Of a DNA stretch of 43,837 nt, positions 18,124-26,915 are shown in pieces. The stretch's first letter is position 1. The number at the start of each line of letters is the position of its first letter. Source of the stretch: Bovifimicola sp050309585. Its GTDB lineage: Bacteria > Bacillota > Clostridia > Lachnospirales > Lachnospiraceae. The notes under the pieces were generated by a model. The model saw only the letters and a list, made by a program, of their open reading frames with translations, was not told the DNA's origin and did no database searches. The stretch lies in the NCBI GenBank assembly GCA_050309585.1, contig JBNRML010000035.1, forward strand, positions 1-43,837, given 5' to 3'. The position numbers and the translations under genes were made by a program.

Positions 18124-20520
18124 TTATTCTTCAATTCCTTTTGCTCTCGCAAGTGCTGCCTCTTTTGCTTTCTGTTCCGCAATCTTTTCATGGATATTGG
18201 TGTTATAAAGTTTATAGAGGTTGGTATCCTTACTGATCTGATTATCAAATGGAATAACTACTGAACCACATTTAATCAGTCCCATACCTGATGAAGTGTT
18301 TGTTACAAATCGAAGCTGTGCTTCTGATACACCAACTACTTCTGCCATCTTAGAACTGTCTGTATTTGCCTGTTTTAATAAGGCTACAAATTCTGAGTTA
18401 GCAAGCATTGTGGTAGCTGTATAGTTCTGTAATAAATCCACGACATTCTGTGTGATACCAGTACATAAACCTCCCTGCTTACGCACTTTTTTCCATAACT
18501 GCTGTAAATACTTCGCAGAATATTCTGAGTTAAGCAAAACGTGGAATTCATCAATATAAAGCCAAGTTGCCTTACCTGCTTTTCCATTCTCTACAATTCT
18601 CTGCTGAATACTCTCCATCATAACAAGCATAGTAATAGGACTAAGTTCTGCACCTAAGTCTCTGATTCCATATACAGTAAATCTGTTATCTACATCCACA
18701 TTTGACTGGTGATTGAAGATATTTAAGGAACCAGATACAAATAACTCAAGTGACAATGCAATATCCTTCGCTTCATCTTCTGGTTGCTGTAACAGTAAAT
18801 CATAGAAGTCTGACATAACAGGGATATACTTTTCTTTGCTTCTTGCAATGTCGATATAGAGTTTTCTTACACATCTATCAATGATTGATTTCTGTCTGGA
18901 ATTTAAAGTATCTCCAATACACTGTTCACAAAGACCAAGCATAAACTCGCCCTTTTCTCTTACCCAACCCTTAGAATCGTTCTGGTCTAAGTTCCATACA
19001 TCCATCGCAAGGGGATTCACATAGTTGTCTGTGTAGGTAGACATATTTACTACAGTTCCACCATAGGTCTGTGCAATATCAAAATACTCGTTCATTGGAT
19101 CAATTACGATGATTTCATCATCACCCGATAAGAATACATTTCCCATCTCCATCTTACAGAAGAAGGACTTTCCAGAACCAGGTACTCCAAATACGAATCC
19201 GTTTCCGTTAATCAGTTTCTTACGATTCCCTACATTGATGTTCTTTGAAATCTGATTGATGCCGTAGTAATTACCTCCAGCATCATTTAATTCCTGCACA
19301 TTAAATGGCATAAGAACAGCTAGTGACTGTGTAAGCATAGTTCTCATGGTTTCTACCTGTCTCACTCCAATTGGAAGTGTAGTATTTAGTGCTTCTCTCT
19401 GTTTCAAATAATGCACATCAATGGTACAACTGTTACGCTTTCCAATGGTTTCAATGGTTTCGCAGATGCTTTCTAATTCCTTTTTGCTCTCCGCCATAAC
19501 AATAATGGTGACTCCCACATAGAACAGGCACTGGTCATTCTCACGCACATCATCCATAATTGCTTCAATTTCCTTTTTCTCTGTTCTCTTTGCATATGAG
19601 ATTTCAGTAGAAAAGTCATTGTTCTTATTACGAACTCTCTGCTGTTTGATAATGTCAGATTCAATACCTAAGTATTTCTTCTGAAGTGTCTTTGTGGTCA
19701 AGTCCTTTGGAACTGGAACAACATCAATACTCGTCATAGAGTGTACTGGAAGTGACGTAATCTCATTGATGAATCGGTCTGACAAGCTGCTTGGATACTT
19801 CTTAATAAACAATGCTCTGCAGAACTTGCTCTCATCTTCAAAGTGGTCTGGGAAGAACTTAATCATGCCATTGCATAAATCATTCTTAAAATCCGCTCCT
19901 ACCTTCTTTGCTTCCTTCAAATCAAAGTTGAAACTGTTCTCATCTCCTAAGTGGTAATAATCATAAAGCACCTTAATTCTTTCATTTCCAGAAAGAGGAA
20001 CAATCTCTGCTCCAAGTTCTACAAATGCCTTATGAATGGTTGCTTCAAGGGTTGCAAACTGTGCCTTTGCCTCCTCGAAATTCTTTCTTTCGATCGTGAC
20101 AGTCAGGTATCTTTCCTGCTCAATCCCCTGTCTGCCCTCATGAATCTTTTCTTCAATGATGTCATTGTAAATCTTACGGAAACTGTCATAACCATCATCA
20201 CAGTAAGCAAGCAGAACTTTGTCTCTCAGATCAATCATGTTCTTATTCTTATTGTTGATTGTAATTTTGAAGTTACAATCCAAAGAATTAAGGAACTTAC
20301 AATATCTCTCAAATACTCCAATTTGTTCATCCTCTGTTGCTGTGGTGTAGTTAATATCCTGAAAACGATAACACTTTGAATATCTATTCTTTGCCACTTC
20401 AAAGATTCCATTCTCTGCTACCGCCATAATTTCAATGGTTTCCTGTATGGATTTCGGTGCCTTGTAAAGAGGTTCACTTGCTTTCTTTAACACCTTGAAT
20501 CCGTCTCCAAATAAGCCCAT
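18124..20520 (-). CDS. virB4: VirB4-family conjugation ATPase
   Basis: The 798-residue cytoplasmic ATPase that powers assembly of, or transport through, the type IV secretion channel. Walker A is visible in GFVFGVPGSGKSFFCK near residue 445 and Walker B in WLYIDEFHVLL near 653. The motif KVRKQGGLCTGITQNVVDLL, typical of VirB4/TraE-type proteins, follows. Length is normal. It sits between PrgI (VirB3-like) and the NlpC/P60 gene, the usual Gram-positive order. The ribosome site is AAGGTAAGAG. Confidence 0.93.
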   Translation of the reverse strand: MGLFGDGFKVLKKASEPLYKAPKSIQETIEIMAVAENGIFEVAKNRYSKCYRFQDINYTTATEDEQIGVFERYCKFLNSLDCNFKITINNKNKNMIDLRDKVLLAYCDDGYDSFRKIYNDIIEEKIHEGRQGIEQERYLTVTIERKNFEEAKAQFATLEATIHKAFVELGAEIVPLSGNERIKVLYDYYHLGDENSFNFDLKEAKKVGADFKNDLCNGMIKFFPDHFEDESKFCRALFIKKYPSSLSDRFINEITSLPVHSMTSIDVVPVPKDLTTKTLQKKYLGIESDIIKQQRVRNKNNDFSTEISYAKRTEKKEIEAIMDDVRENDQCLFYVGVTIIVMAESKKELESICETIETIGKRNSCTIDVHYLKQREALNTTLPIGVRQVETMRTMLTQSLAVLMPFNVQELNDAGGNYYGINQISKNINVGNRKKLINGNGFVFGVPGSGKSFFCKMEMGNVFLSGDDEIIVIDPMNEYFDIAQTYGGTVVNMSTYTDNYVNPLAMDVWNLDQNDSKGWVREKGEFMLGLCEQCIGDTLNSRQKSIIDRCVRKLYIDIARSKEKYIPVMSDFYDLLLQQPEDEAKDIALSLELFVSGSLNIFNHQSNVDVDNRFTVYGIRDLGAELSPITMLVMMESIQQRIVENGKAGKATWLYIDEFHVLLNSEYSAKYLQQLWKKVRKQGGLCTGITQNVVDLLQNYTATTMLANSEFVALLKQANTDSSKMAEVVGVSEAQLRFVTNTSSGMGLIKCGSVVIPFDNQISKDTNLYKLYNTNIHEKIAEQKAKEAALARAKGIEE

Positions 20521-20587
20521 TCGCTCTTACCTTCCTTTCTGCTTTCGCATATAGCACCGCCGGAGTAATCCCGGCAAGTGCCAACAT
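20474..20587 (-). CDS. Possible 37-residue membrane peptide
   Basis: A short frame between the PrgI-like and VirB4 genes. It begins MLALAGITPAVLYAKAERKV, a hydrophobic segment followed by basic residues, and overlaps the VirB4 start by 47 nt in another frame. The sequence also forms a GCCGG/CCGGC hairpin at 20559-20575. No good ribosome site precedes the ATG, so this is only a candidate. The hairpin may be the selected feature instead. Confidence 0.25.
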   Translation of the reverse strand: MLALAGITPAVLYAKAERKVRANGLIWRRIQGVKESK

Positions 20588-20623
20588 TACCCCGACTAAA
20601 AAGTCAGGTATTCCTTCTAGTTA

Positions 20624-21163
20624 CTACTGCATATACTTATATGCCATGATTCCTGCTACCGCTGCTACGATAACGCCAATCAGTCCAAATAACATTCTCT
20701 TCGTCTTTTTCTTCATAGCTTCAAATTCCTCCGTATTCTTTGCCTGTTGCTTTGTGTTATTATCCTCAGTTACCTTTGCTGTATCTTTCTTAACAGCTTT
20801 CTGCTTCCCCTTTTTCTTCCTACCTGTGGAGAGTTCCTCCATGCGATATTCTGCAATCGCAAGTTCTCCCTCTGTGGACAGATAAGTAAGAGGTTTATTA
20901 GAAAACATAAACTTCAGCTTTTTTCCCATATACTCATAGAAGTCCATTCCGTTATAGGAATAGAATCCGCCAAGTGCGATTGGTGCAACACAAGGAATTG
21001 CAACATAAGCTGCTCCTGTAAGACCAATATATCGGTACAAAAGAAGTACCAATGTGCCTCCAACTGCCACACTTGCTACAGAAAAGATAAGCTGTTTTGC
21101 AGAAAGACCAAGTGCAACTGATTCCTGATAACGATCAATATCTTTGTTAATCTCAATTACCAT
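20624..21163 (-). CDS. prgI: PrgI-family (VirB3-like) membrane protein
   Basis: A 179-residue inner-membrane component of the conjugation channel. It shows the PrgI hallmark order: VIEINKDIDRYQESVALGLS, then two adjacent membrane segments (about residues 28-46 and 49-68), then FYSYNGMDFYEYMGKKLKF. The Lys-rich tail ends in a third hydrophobic stretch (LFGLIGVIVAAVAGIMAY), so the protein is longer than a minimal PrgI. It lies 7 nt after the DUF4313 gene and upstream of VirB4, as usual for this family. Confidence 0.85.
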   Translation of the reverse strand: MVIEINKDIDRYQESVALGLSAKQLIFSVASVAVGGTLVLLLYRYIGLTGAAYVAIPCVAPIALGGFYSYNGMDFYEYMGKKLKFMFSNKPLTYLSTEGELAIAEYRMEELSTGRKKKGKQKAVKKDTAKVTEDNNTKQQAKNTEEFEAMKKKTKRMLFGLIGVIVAAVAGIMAYKYMQ

Positions 21164-21169
21164 TACTTT

Positions 21170-21565
21170 CTACCTCACTTTCTCTTTTACTTCTGGTGTC
21201 TTTTTTACTCCGATACTGTCTTCATACATCTTCATGCCCTCTGGACATAATTCTCGTAATTTTTCAGCATCAAACATATAAAGTGGATACTGACTAAATC
21301 CACTCTGTTTCACAAGTCCTGAAAACTCGCCCATATGATTCTCTTCAATAAACTTCTCAAGTTCTGGCATATTGTTTAAATCTACATAGGCACAGTAATC
21401 AGGGACTTGTCCATCTAAATTGACTGTCAAATCACCAAATGGTTCTGGATAACCTTCTTCATGGCTTACCAAGCCAATATAAAGACATCCATTATTCAGA
21501 TAACTGTTAATATCAATCGTTACCTTTTCTGTACTTCCCCATTGTGTCTTATAATCTAATTCCAT
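21170..21565 (-). CDS. DUF4313-like protein
   Basis: A 131-residue soluble protein starting MELDYKTQWGSTEKVTIDIN. It has YLNNGCLYIGLVSHEEGYPEPFGDLTVNL, YCAYVDLNNMPELEKFIEENHMG and a FDAEKLRELCPEGM ending. This pattern is that of the DUF4313 family found within conjugative element transfer operons. It has no membrane segment. It sits between VirB6-like and PrgI-like genes, so it is probably a transfer accessory. No activity is known. Confidence 0.7.
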   Translation of the reverse strand: MELDYKTQWGSTEKVTIDINSYLNNGCLYIGLVSHEEGYPEPFGDLTVNLDGQVPDYCAYVDLNNMPELEKFIEENHMGEFSGLVKQSGFSQYPLYMFDAEKLRELCPEGMKMYEDSIGVKKTPEVKEKVR

Positions 21566-21577
21566 TGCCGCTCCTTT

Positions 21578-22420
21578 CTACAAGCCAAATGCCTTGCTTG
21601 TGAGTGACTGCGCTCCCTTAACACTTCCAACTGTCATTGCAATCGTAAATGTCATTTCACACAGATAAATGAGCGTCTGTGCCCAGTCTGCATAACTTCC
21701 TGTAAAAGATGGAAGTCCCGCACTAACAAAAGCATTACACACAATAATTGCAAGTGCCATAGTGACTGCCTCAAAGACAACAGATAAGAAATATTTGCAA
21801 TAAGATACTACGGTATGACTTACTGTTCTGTTTCCACCCATTGTAGAAAACGCTATCGCTCCCATCGGCACGATAATCAGTATCTTTAAGAATCTGAAAT
21901 ACACTGTGTAAATAATGAAAAAGCCACAGATAATGATAATAATGGAAAGTAATGCTGCCAGAATTAACATGACTAGACTCTCTCCAAATCCTAAATTCTT
22001 AATAATATCTGCCTGTGCACTATCAATACTTAGTGTCGTTGTTGTGCCTGCTGTCAGCAGATTAACCAAATTTCCAATGGAAGTAAAAAACGCCTTCATA
22101 ATCGTGACATTATTGGCAACAAACCATTCTGCCAGTCCCACTCGAATCAGCATTCTTAAGATTACTTCAAATCGCATATCCTCTTTTACATCCACACTCT
22201 CCGAACAGAAACCGATAACAAAGAACAAGACGACCAGAGATGAACCAACCGCTACAAAGATTGGTTCTATCCCTTCAATAATTGCCCAGGGACCTCCGCC
22301 CTTAAAGTTAACCGGTGACTGTCCAAGCATTGAAAATACAAGTGAAATCTGGTTGTTCCAAAAGCCGAATACCATTTCTAATAGAGACAATATTTTGTCT
22401 CCAAGTTTGAATATATCCAT
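21578..22420 (-). CDS. VirB6/TrbL-like channel protein
   Basis: A 280-residue polytopic membrane protein with about six hydrophobic segments, including VAVGSSLVVLFFVIGFC, LVMLILAALLSIIIIICGFFIIY and FEAVTMALAIIVCNAFV. Position (between the pilin-like gene and DUF4313/PrgI) and topology match the VirB6/TrbL-like proteins of Gram-positive transfer systems, which form part of the inner-membrane channel. The ribosome site is GAAGGAAGG. No enzymatic motif is expected or seen. Confidence 0.8.
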   Translation of the reverse strand: MDIFKLGDKILSLLEMVFGFWNNQISLVFSMLGQSPVNFKGGGPWAIIEGIEPIFVAVGSSLVVLFFVIGFCSESVDVKEDMRFEVILRMLIRVGLAEWFVANNVTIMKAFFTSIGNLVNLLTAGTTTTLSIDSAQADIIKNLGFGESLVMLILAALLSIIIIICGFFIIYTVYFRFLKILIIVPMGAIAFSTMGGNRTVSHTVVSYCKYFLSVVFEAVTMALAIIVCNAFVSAGLPSFTGSYADWAQTLIYLCEMTFTIAMTVGSVKGAQSLTSKAFGL

Positions 22421-22450
22421 ACTTGTAATTCACCTTCCTTCTTAATATCT

Positions 22451-22470
22451 GCGAGGCATGACTGCCCCGC
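22451..22470 (-). repeat. Intercistronic hairpin
   Basis: A 7-bp stem with a 6-nt loop between the pilin-like and VirB6-like genes. On the minus-strand RNA the single non-Watson-Crick position is a G-U pair, which supports a function on this strand. No T-run follows, so it is more likely an mRNA stability or processing element than a terminator. Confidence 0.45.
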
Positions 22471-22490
22471 ATTTGCTTTTCCCATAATTC

Positions 22491-22814
22491 CTAAAAGCCA
22501 AGGAATGTTAATACAGTAGAGATACCTGCCATCATAACACCTGCTACAATTCCCTTTAATGCTGAGTTCATAGTAGAGGAATCCTGCTGCTGATATGCCT
22601 GAGCGAACTCCATTACGTTTTTTGCCAAGATAATGACACCGACTGCACCGATGACTGCGATTACAAGTGTCTTTAAGTTATCGAGTGGCTGGGTTACAGC
22701 TGATGTTCCTGTTGCTGCTGCAAAACACTGTGTGCTCATAAGGCTGACTGCCATTACACTTCCAAATACTGTTGGAATCAGTTTCTTTTTAACATTTCCA
22801 TAAAATCCTTTCAT
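22491..22814 (-). CDS. Maff2/VirB2-like pilin subunit
   Basis: A small hydrophobic protein resembling the VirB2/TrbC-like (Maff2) subunits of these elements. From the ATG at 22814 it has a basic start (MKGFYGNVKKKLIP), a secretion-signal-like hydrophobic stretch ending CFAAATG, and two membrane segments (about 55-75 and 90-107) separated by AQAYQQQDSSTMNSALKG. GGAGG lies 7 nt before this ATG. A second in-frame ATG at 22877, also with a good site (AAGGAG), would add 21 residues ahead of the signal. I prefer the inner start because the signal is then properly N-terminal. A structured leader precedes the gene. Confidence 0.78.
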   Translation of the reverse strand: MKGFYGNVKKKLIPTVFGSVMAVSLMSTQCFAAATGTSAVTQPLDNLKTLVIAVIGAVGVIILAKNVMEFAQAYQQQDSSTMNSALKGIVAGVMMAGISTVLTFLGF

Positions 22815-22913
22815 TGTGTTACCTCCGTTTACTTTGTTTGATGTGTTTGCTGTTACTGCTGTGCTTTTTTTACGCATAATAAAATCTCCTTAAAAGTCTG
22901 GTGCAGAGGTCAC

Positions 22914-22977
22914 GCCGGATATAAAAAGATGAACATCATCTATCCGGCTAAAATGACCGAATAGATAACATTCATCT
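22914..22977 (-). promoter_or_regulatory. Mutually exclusive hairpins upstream of the pilin gene
   Basis: On the minus strand, segment A (22977-22957) can pair with segment B (22947-22927) over 21 consecutive positions, four of them G-U, with a 9-nt loop and a run of five U at the 3' base. Segment B plus one base can alternatively pair with segment C (22921-22914) through GCCGGATA/TATCCGGC, with an inner GATGA/TCATC stem. The A:B form looks like an intrinsic terminator in the leader of the pilin gene. The B:C form would exclude it. An attenuation or stability role is inferred. Confidence 0.5.
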
Positions 22978-23085
22978 ACTCATATCTGCGTTGTTATTAG
23001 TTTCTATCAAAACAGGATTACTCCTGGTACCTAGGTTAATCAGGCTTTTCCTGATGCGTTACTGCGATAACCACCTCCTTCATAT

Positions 23086-25248
23086 CTAAGCGTTCCTATA
23101 CCAAACTTCCCGCATTTCTTTCACACTATAATCAGGATAAAAATACTGCATTACCAATGCTTTTGATACTTTTGCTTCAAGTGCCTGTTGCATCTCGTGT
23201 ATCTGTTCATCAGAATAATGCCAATGAACGATTCGATTTGAAATCTTATCTTCCCATTCTGGAACTTCCCTTCTTGCTTTAGGTTTAGGACGAACTCTTT
23301 GATTCTCCGTCATTTCCTCTGCATACTCCAATTCGTTTCCCTGCTCCTCATTTAACTTATTCTTCTGAACTTTTTCTTCCAGACTGCTAAATCTTCGGTT
23401 CAGTTCAACCTCTCCAAGCAGCATAAATTCCTCATACTTCAAATCGTCAATATAAATATTCTCTCCCTTTTCCTTCATCTTTTCAAAATGTGCAATTGCC
23501 TTTTGAGACAGAATTTCAAAAGGTGGACCAATCAGATTCTGATTCGCTTTAACATCATGAACATAAGGCTCACCTTTTCCATCTGATGTCTGGTCGAACA
23601 TTGGATGTGCGAAAGGAATATACTTATTATCAAGAATTGGATCAAAACCACGGATAAAGATAATACATTTCTTGTTATCCAGCTTTCTTACCTCATCAGG
23701 AGTAAATATCTCTCTTCCTAACACATCAAAATTCCTTGAAGAGCTTCCTTGTCTGCCTCTAGTTTCTCCACTCGACTTCTTATCAATCGTGCTTTTTCCA
23801 AGCAGTTCTGACACATATTTGTGAGTGGATTGTTCGTTTCCACCCAAATAGATAAAAGTATCACAATTGCCGGGGATTGTTTCCCAAGTATCCTTAAACA
23901 AAGCCTTTAGCTGTGCAAAGTTCTGAATGATGATAATACTTGAAATTTCCCTGCTTCGCATAGTAGAAAGCAGCGAACAGTAATCATCTGGTAATGCAAC
24001 ATTCGCAAATTCGTCTAACATAAAGGTGACATGGATTGGAAGTCTGCCACCACAGTTAAAATCTGCCTGATAGTACAATTCCTGAAATATCTGCGTATAA
24101 AGCATACCGATAATGAAGTTATAGGACTTATCTGAATCTGGTATTACACAAAATAGAGCTGTCTTTGTTTCCCCATCTCCATTTACACCAATGCCTATAT
24201 CTGCAAGGTTTAGCTCATCCTTCGATAGCAATCGTAATACCTGCTGATTCTCAAGGAAGGCAAGTCTTGAGTTTGCACTGATAATAATGGAACGAACTGT
24301 ATCTCCTGCACCACGCATACACTTGTTATACTGTTTAACTGCTGGATGATTTGCACCTAATGGTGAATTTTTTTGTAAATAGGACATTCTCTGGTCTAGC
24401 ATCGACTGTTTTCCTTGTTCTACAACCTCTGCTTCCCCAATCAGTTTTAACACTGTTTCAAAATTACGCTTACTCGGTTTTTCTTCTAGCCAAACATAAT
24501 AGAAAATGGACTGAAGAAATAACCCCTCTGCCTTCTCCCAAAATGGATCAGATGGTGTAGCACCTTTTGGTGTGGTATTACTGATAATATTAGTAATCAG
24601 TTTTACAACATCTGTTTCTTCTCTGATATAGGAAAATGGATTGTAACAGTCTGACTTATCCATCTCCAATAGGTTAATAACTTTCACATTGTACCCGTTC
24701 TTTTTTAACATTCCACCTGTACTTCTAAGGATTTCTCCCTTTGGATCGGTGCAGATAAAAGAACAGTTATGAGGCATCTGCATCAGATTTGGCTTTACTT
24801 CATAAAAAGTTTTACCAGCACCAGAACCACCACATATCAAAATGTTTCCATTCAGTTTCAATCTTCTGAAATCAAGTGACATTCTTACATTCTGGCTTAG
24901 AATACGATTGAAATTCTCATCCTTATCTGCAAGAACCTTATTGACTCTCTGTGGTGTCTCTAGTTTTGCTGTACCAAATTCCTTTCCCGGCATCATATTT
25001 CTTTGACTGGTGTAATACATAACAATAGCCATTGCGTATATTCCCAACACAATGGCTACTGCTTTTACTGTATATTGATTGAAGTAATTGCCATATGGTA
25101 CAGCACATACTTCATTGAATCTACTTAGGAAGGCATTAAACTCTATGCCATCTTCCCATGCTCCACCTATCAGATATCCAAGATACCATGCTGCTAATGC
25201 TCCAAGTAGAAGAAAGAGAACCGATGGTTTCTTTTTACTTGTCTGCAT
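23086..25248 (-). CDS. VirD4-type coupling protein (TraG/PcfC family)
   Basis: A 720-residue type IV coupling protein that would bring the relaxase-DNA complex to the secretion channel and help pump it. Two N-terminal membrane segments (about 10-29 and 62-79) are followed by Walker A GGSGAGKT at 140-147 in ICGGSGAGKTFYEVKPNL. Walker B MLDEFANVALPD lies near 409. FTPDEVRKLDNKKCIIF and a charged C-terminal tail, the usual relaxosome-contact region, complete it. It starts 5 nt after the PcfB-like gene stops, a conserved pairing. Confidence 0.92.
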   Translation of the reverse strand: MQTSKKKPSVLFLLLGALAAWYLGYLIGGAWEDGIEFNAFLSRFNEVCAVPYGNYFNQYTVKAVAIVLGIYAMAIVMYYTSQRNMMPGKEFGTAKLETPQRVNKVLADKDENFNRILSQNVRMSLDFRRLKLNGNILICGGSGAGKTFYEVKPNLMQMPHNCSFICTDPKGEILRSTGGMLKKNGYNVKVINLLEMDKSDCYNPFSYIREETDVVKLITNIISNTTPKGATPSDPFWEKAEGLFLQSIFYYVWLEEKPSKRNFETVLKLIGEAEVVEQGKQSMLDQRMSYLQKNSPLGANHPAVKQYNKCMRGAGDTVRSIIISANSRLAFLENQQVLRLLSKDELNLADIGIGVNGDGETKTALFCVIPDSDKSYNFIIGMLYTQIFQELYYQADFNCGGRLPIHVTFMLDEFANVALPDDYCSLLSTMRSREISSIIIIQNFAQLKALFKDTWETIPGNCDTFIYLGGNEQSTHKYVSELLGKSTIDKKSSGETRGRQGSSSRNFDVLGREIFTPDEVRKLDNKKCIIFIRGFDPILDNKYIPFAHPMFDQTSDGKGEPYVHDVKANQNLIGPPFEILSQKAIAHFEKMKEKGENIYIDDLKYEEFMLLGEVELNRRFSSLEEKVQKNKLNEEQGNELEYAEEMTENQRVRPKPKARREVPEWEDKISNRIVHWHYSDEQIHEMQQALEAKVSKALVMQYFYPDYSVKEMREVWYRNA

Positions 25249-25253
25249 AGGCT

Positions 25254-26411
25254 CTACCTCTTTCTTGTTGTGGTTGTCTTCGTAGTAGTGGACTTCGTGG
25301 TAGTCTTAGTTTCTCCCGCCTTTCCACGCTCGCCTCTAGTTTCTGTCTTAGTCTGCTCATACTTCTCACGCAAATTGGATTCCACTTTATCATAATGTGT
25401 ATATAGTTCTTCCCCTCGCTTCGTCTCTACCACTCGATTCTGTGAATCGTACATCTTATAGTTCTTATTGCTGTCGATAAAGGTAAGCATTGTCTTTCCA
25501 TTATGAATCTCCATAATGTTTTCCTTATTCAGCCACACGAATCTTGCGTTATCTCCCCAAGTGCCTGGTACTCTGGTTTTTACTGCATGTTCATTTTCCT
25601 CAACAATAAGATTCTTGCTGATTGTGACATCGGATAAGTTCATATTCTTAGAAGCAGAAACTGCTCTCATTCTTTCGGCAAGGCACTGATATCCTCTCAC
25701 TCGATTTAAGAACGCTTCCTTGTCCATAATGACCTTATGCTCACCAGAAGCATTCTTTGTACCAAGAACACCAATGGTTTCAAGCTGCTTAATAACACTT
25801 TCTGCCTGAGAATTATCAATACTGAAATTCTCCTTTACACTGTCCACACTGATACTCTGTTTGCCCATCGCAAATAATCCAACTTTTTCAATTAGACCAT
25901 CCATAACAGTACTTACTTTCACTCCATCCTCACTGTGGACCATGTCGTTTCCCATTTTTTGATTCTTAAGAAAATCCATCAACTTTCCCAGCTGCTTTTC
26001 ATCCCCGTTTTTCAAGTAATCATCAAAGGTGGCAATACGTCCTGAACTGAGTTTCTGAAGGATCATATTTACTCTAGGAACTGCTTCCGTGTGGAAAATA
26101 ACCTCGCTCATACCATCCTTATGATTCAAATCCGGTAATACAGAATATAGAATCCCATATTTCTTAGCCAGTTTTTGAACTTTTTTCATATCTTTGGTTT
26201 CAAACTGCAATACCTGCAAATCTCCACCCTTCATCAATAACTTTCTCATTGATGTTTTTCCTAAAGATTTCTCATAATCGAGAAGTCCCTTTAAGACATC
26301 AATTGCTTTCTGCATGGCGCTAATACCACCACTGCCTACTTTCATAGCAATCTCTACACCATCATATGCGACACGGATAATCTGTACCGCCTCTTGAATT
26401 TCTTCTGCCAT
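25254..26411 (-). CDS. pcfB: PcfB-like (DUF3801) relaxosome protein
   Basis: A 385-residue protein starting MAEEIQEAVQIIRVAYDGVE. The N-terminal 150 residues, with GGISAMQKAIDVLKGLLDYEK, LQVLQFETKDMKKVQKLAKK and YGILYSVLPDLN, match the PcfB/DUF3801 family, which in pCF10 links the relaxase to the coupling protein. The C-terminal part is longer and ends in a Lys/Thr-rich tail (KTTTKSTTTKTTTTRKR). It lies directly upstream of the VirD4-like gene. The ribosome site is GTAGGAGGGATG. Confidence 0.85.
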   Translation of the reverse strand: MAEEIQEAVQIIRVAYDGVEIAMKVGSGGISAMQKAIDVLKGLLDYEKSLGKTSMRKLLMKGGDLQVLQFETKDMKKVQKLAKKYGILYSVLPDLNHKDGMSEVIFHTEAVPRVNMILQKLSSGRIATFDDYLKNGDEKQLGKLMDFLKNQKMGNDMVHSEDGVKVSTVMDGLIEKVGLFAMGKQSISVDSVKENFSIDNSQAESVIKQLETIGVLGTKNASGEHKVIMDKEAFLNRVRGYQCLAERMRAVSASKNMNLSDVTISKNLIVEENEHAVKTRVPGTWGDNARFVWLNKENIMEIHNGKTMLTFIDSNKNYKMYDSQNRVVETKRGEELYTHYDKVESNLREKYEQTKTETRGERGKAGETKTTTKSTTTKTTTTRKR

Positions 26412-26423
26412 CTGTCATCCCTC

Positions 26424-26906
26424 CTACAATACTGGTTCTCTCAATGTGCATCTCGGTTCAGATTCAACAGACTTTTTGTCTGCTTCTTCTTCCTCCTGTT
26501 CCTCTGTTTCTCTCTGACTTTCAGCAATCTTTGCCTTGATACTTTCAGAATCTGCCGTTCTTACCTCATCTTCAGATACATCAATTCCATACGCACCCAA
26601 TACTTCCGAAAGTCTTGTTATCGCTTTTTGCTCCTGGATACGATACATCTCAATAGAAACTAACAAATTCTCAATCTGGCTTACCCAAGTTGGCTTCACA
26701 TCATACATCACAGAATATTTCTCCATAATGCGTATGGAATCCGTTTCATCCACCGATTCTACCAGTTCATCAATCAACTTATTTGTAAGTTCTTTGTCCG
26801 AAGTCTTGAAAGCAAACTGCACGATAAATTCCTTTTCTTCATTAGAAAATGAATGTGATACCTTACATATATCATTTATGGTTTCGCTTATCATCAATAA
26901 TCCCAT
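26424..26906 (-). CDS. Acidic hypothetical transfer-operon protein
   Basis: A 160-residue helical protein, starting MGLLMISETINDICKVSHSF after GGAGG. It ends in a strongly acidic stretch (ESQRETEEQEEEEADKKSVE). It has no membrane segment or catalytic motif. It lies between the coiled-coil protein and PcfB, 9 and 12 nt from its neighbours. The position suggests a relaxosome or coupling accessory, but that is only inference. Confidence 0.65.
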   Translation of the reverse strand: MGLLMISETINDICKVSHSFSNEEKEFIVQFAFKTSDKELTNKLIDELVESVDETDSIRIMEKYSVMYDVKPTWVSQIENLLVSIEMYRIQEQKAITRLSEVLGAYGIDVSEDEVRTADSESIKAKIAESQRETEEQEEEEADKKSVESEPRCTLREPVL

Positions 26907-26915
26907 AGTATCCTC

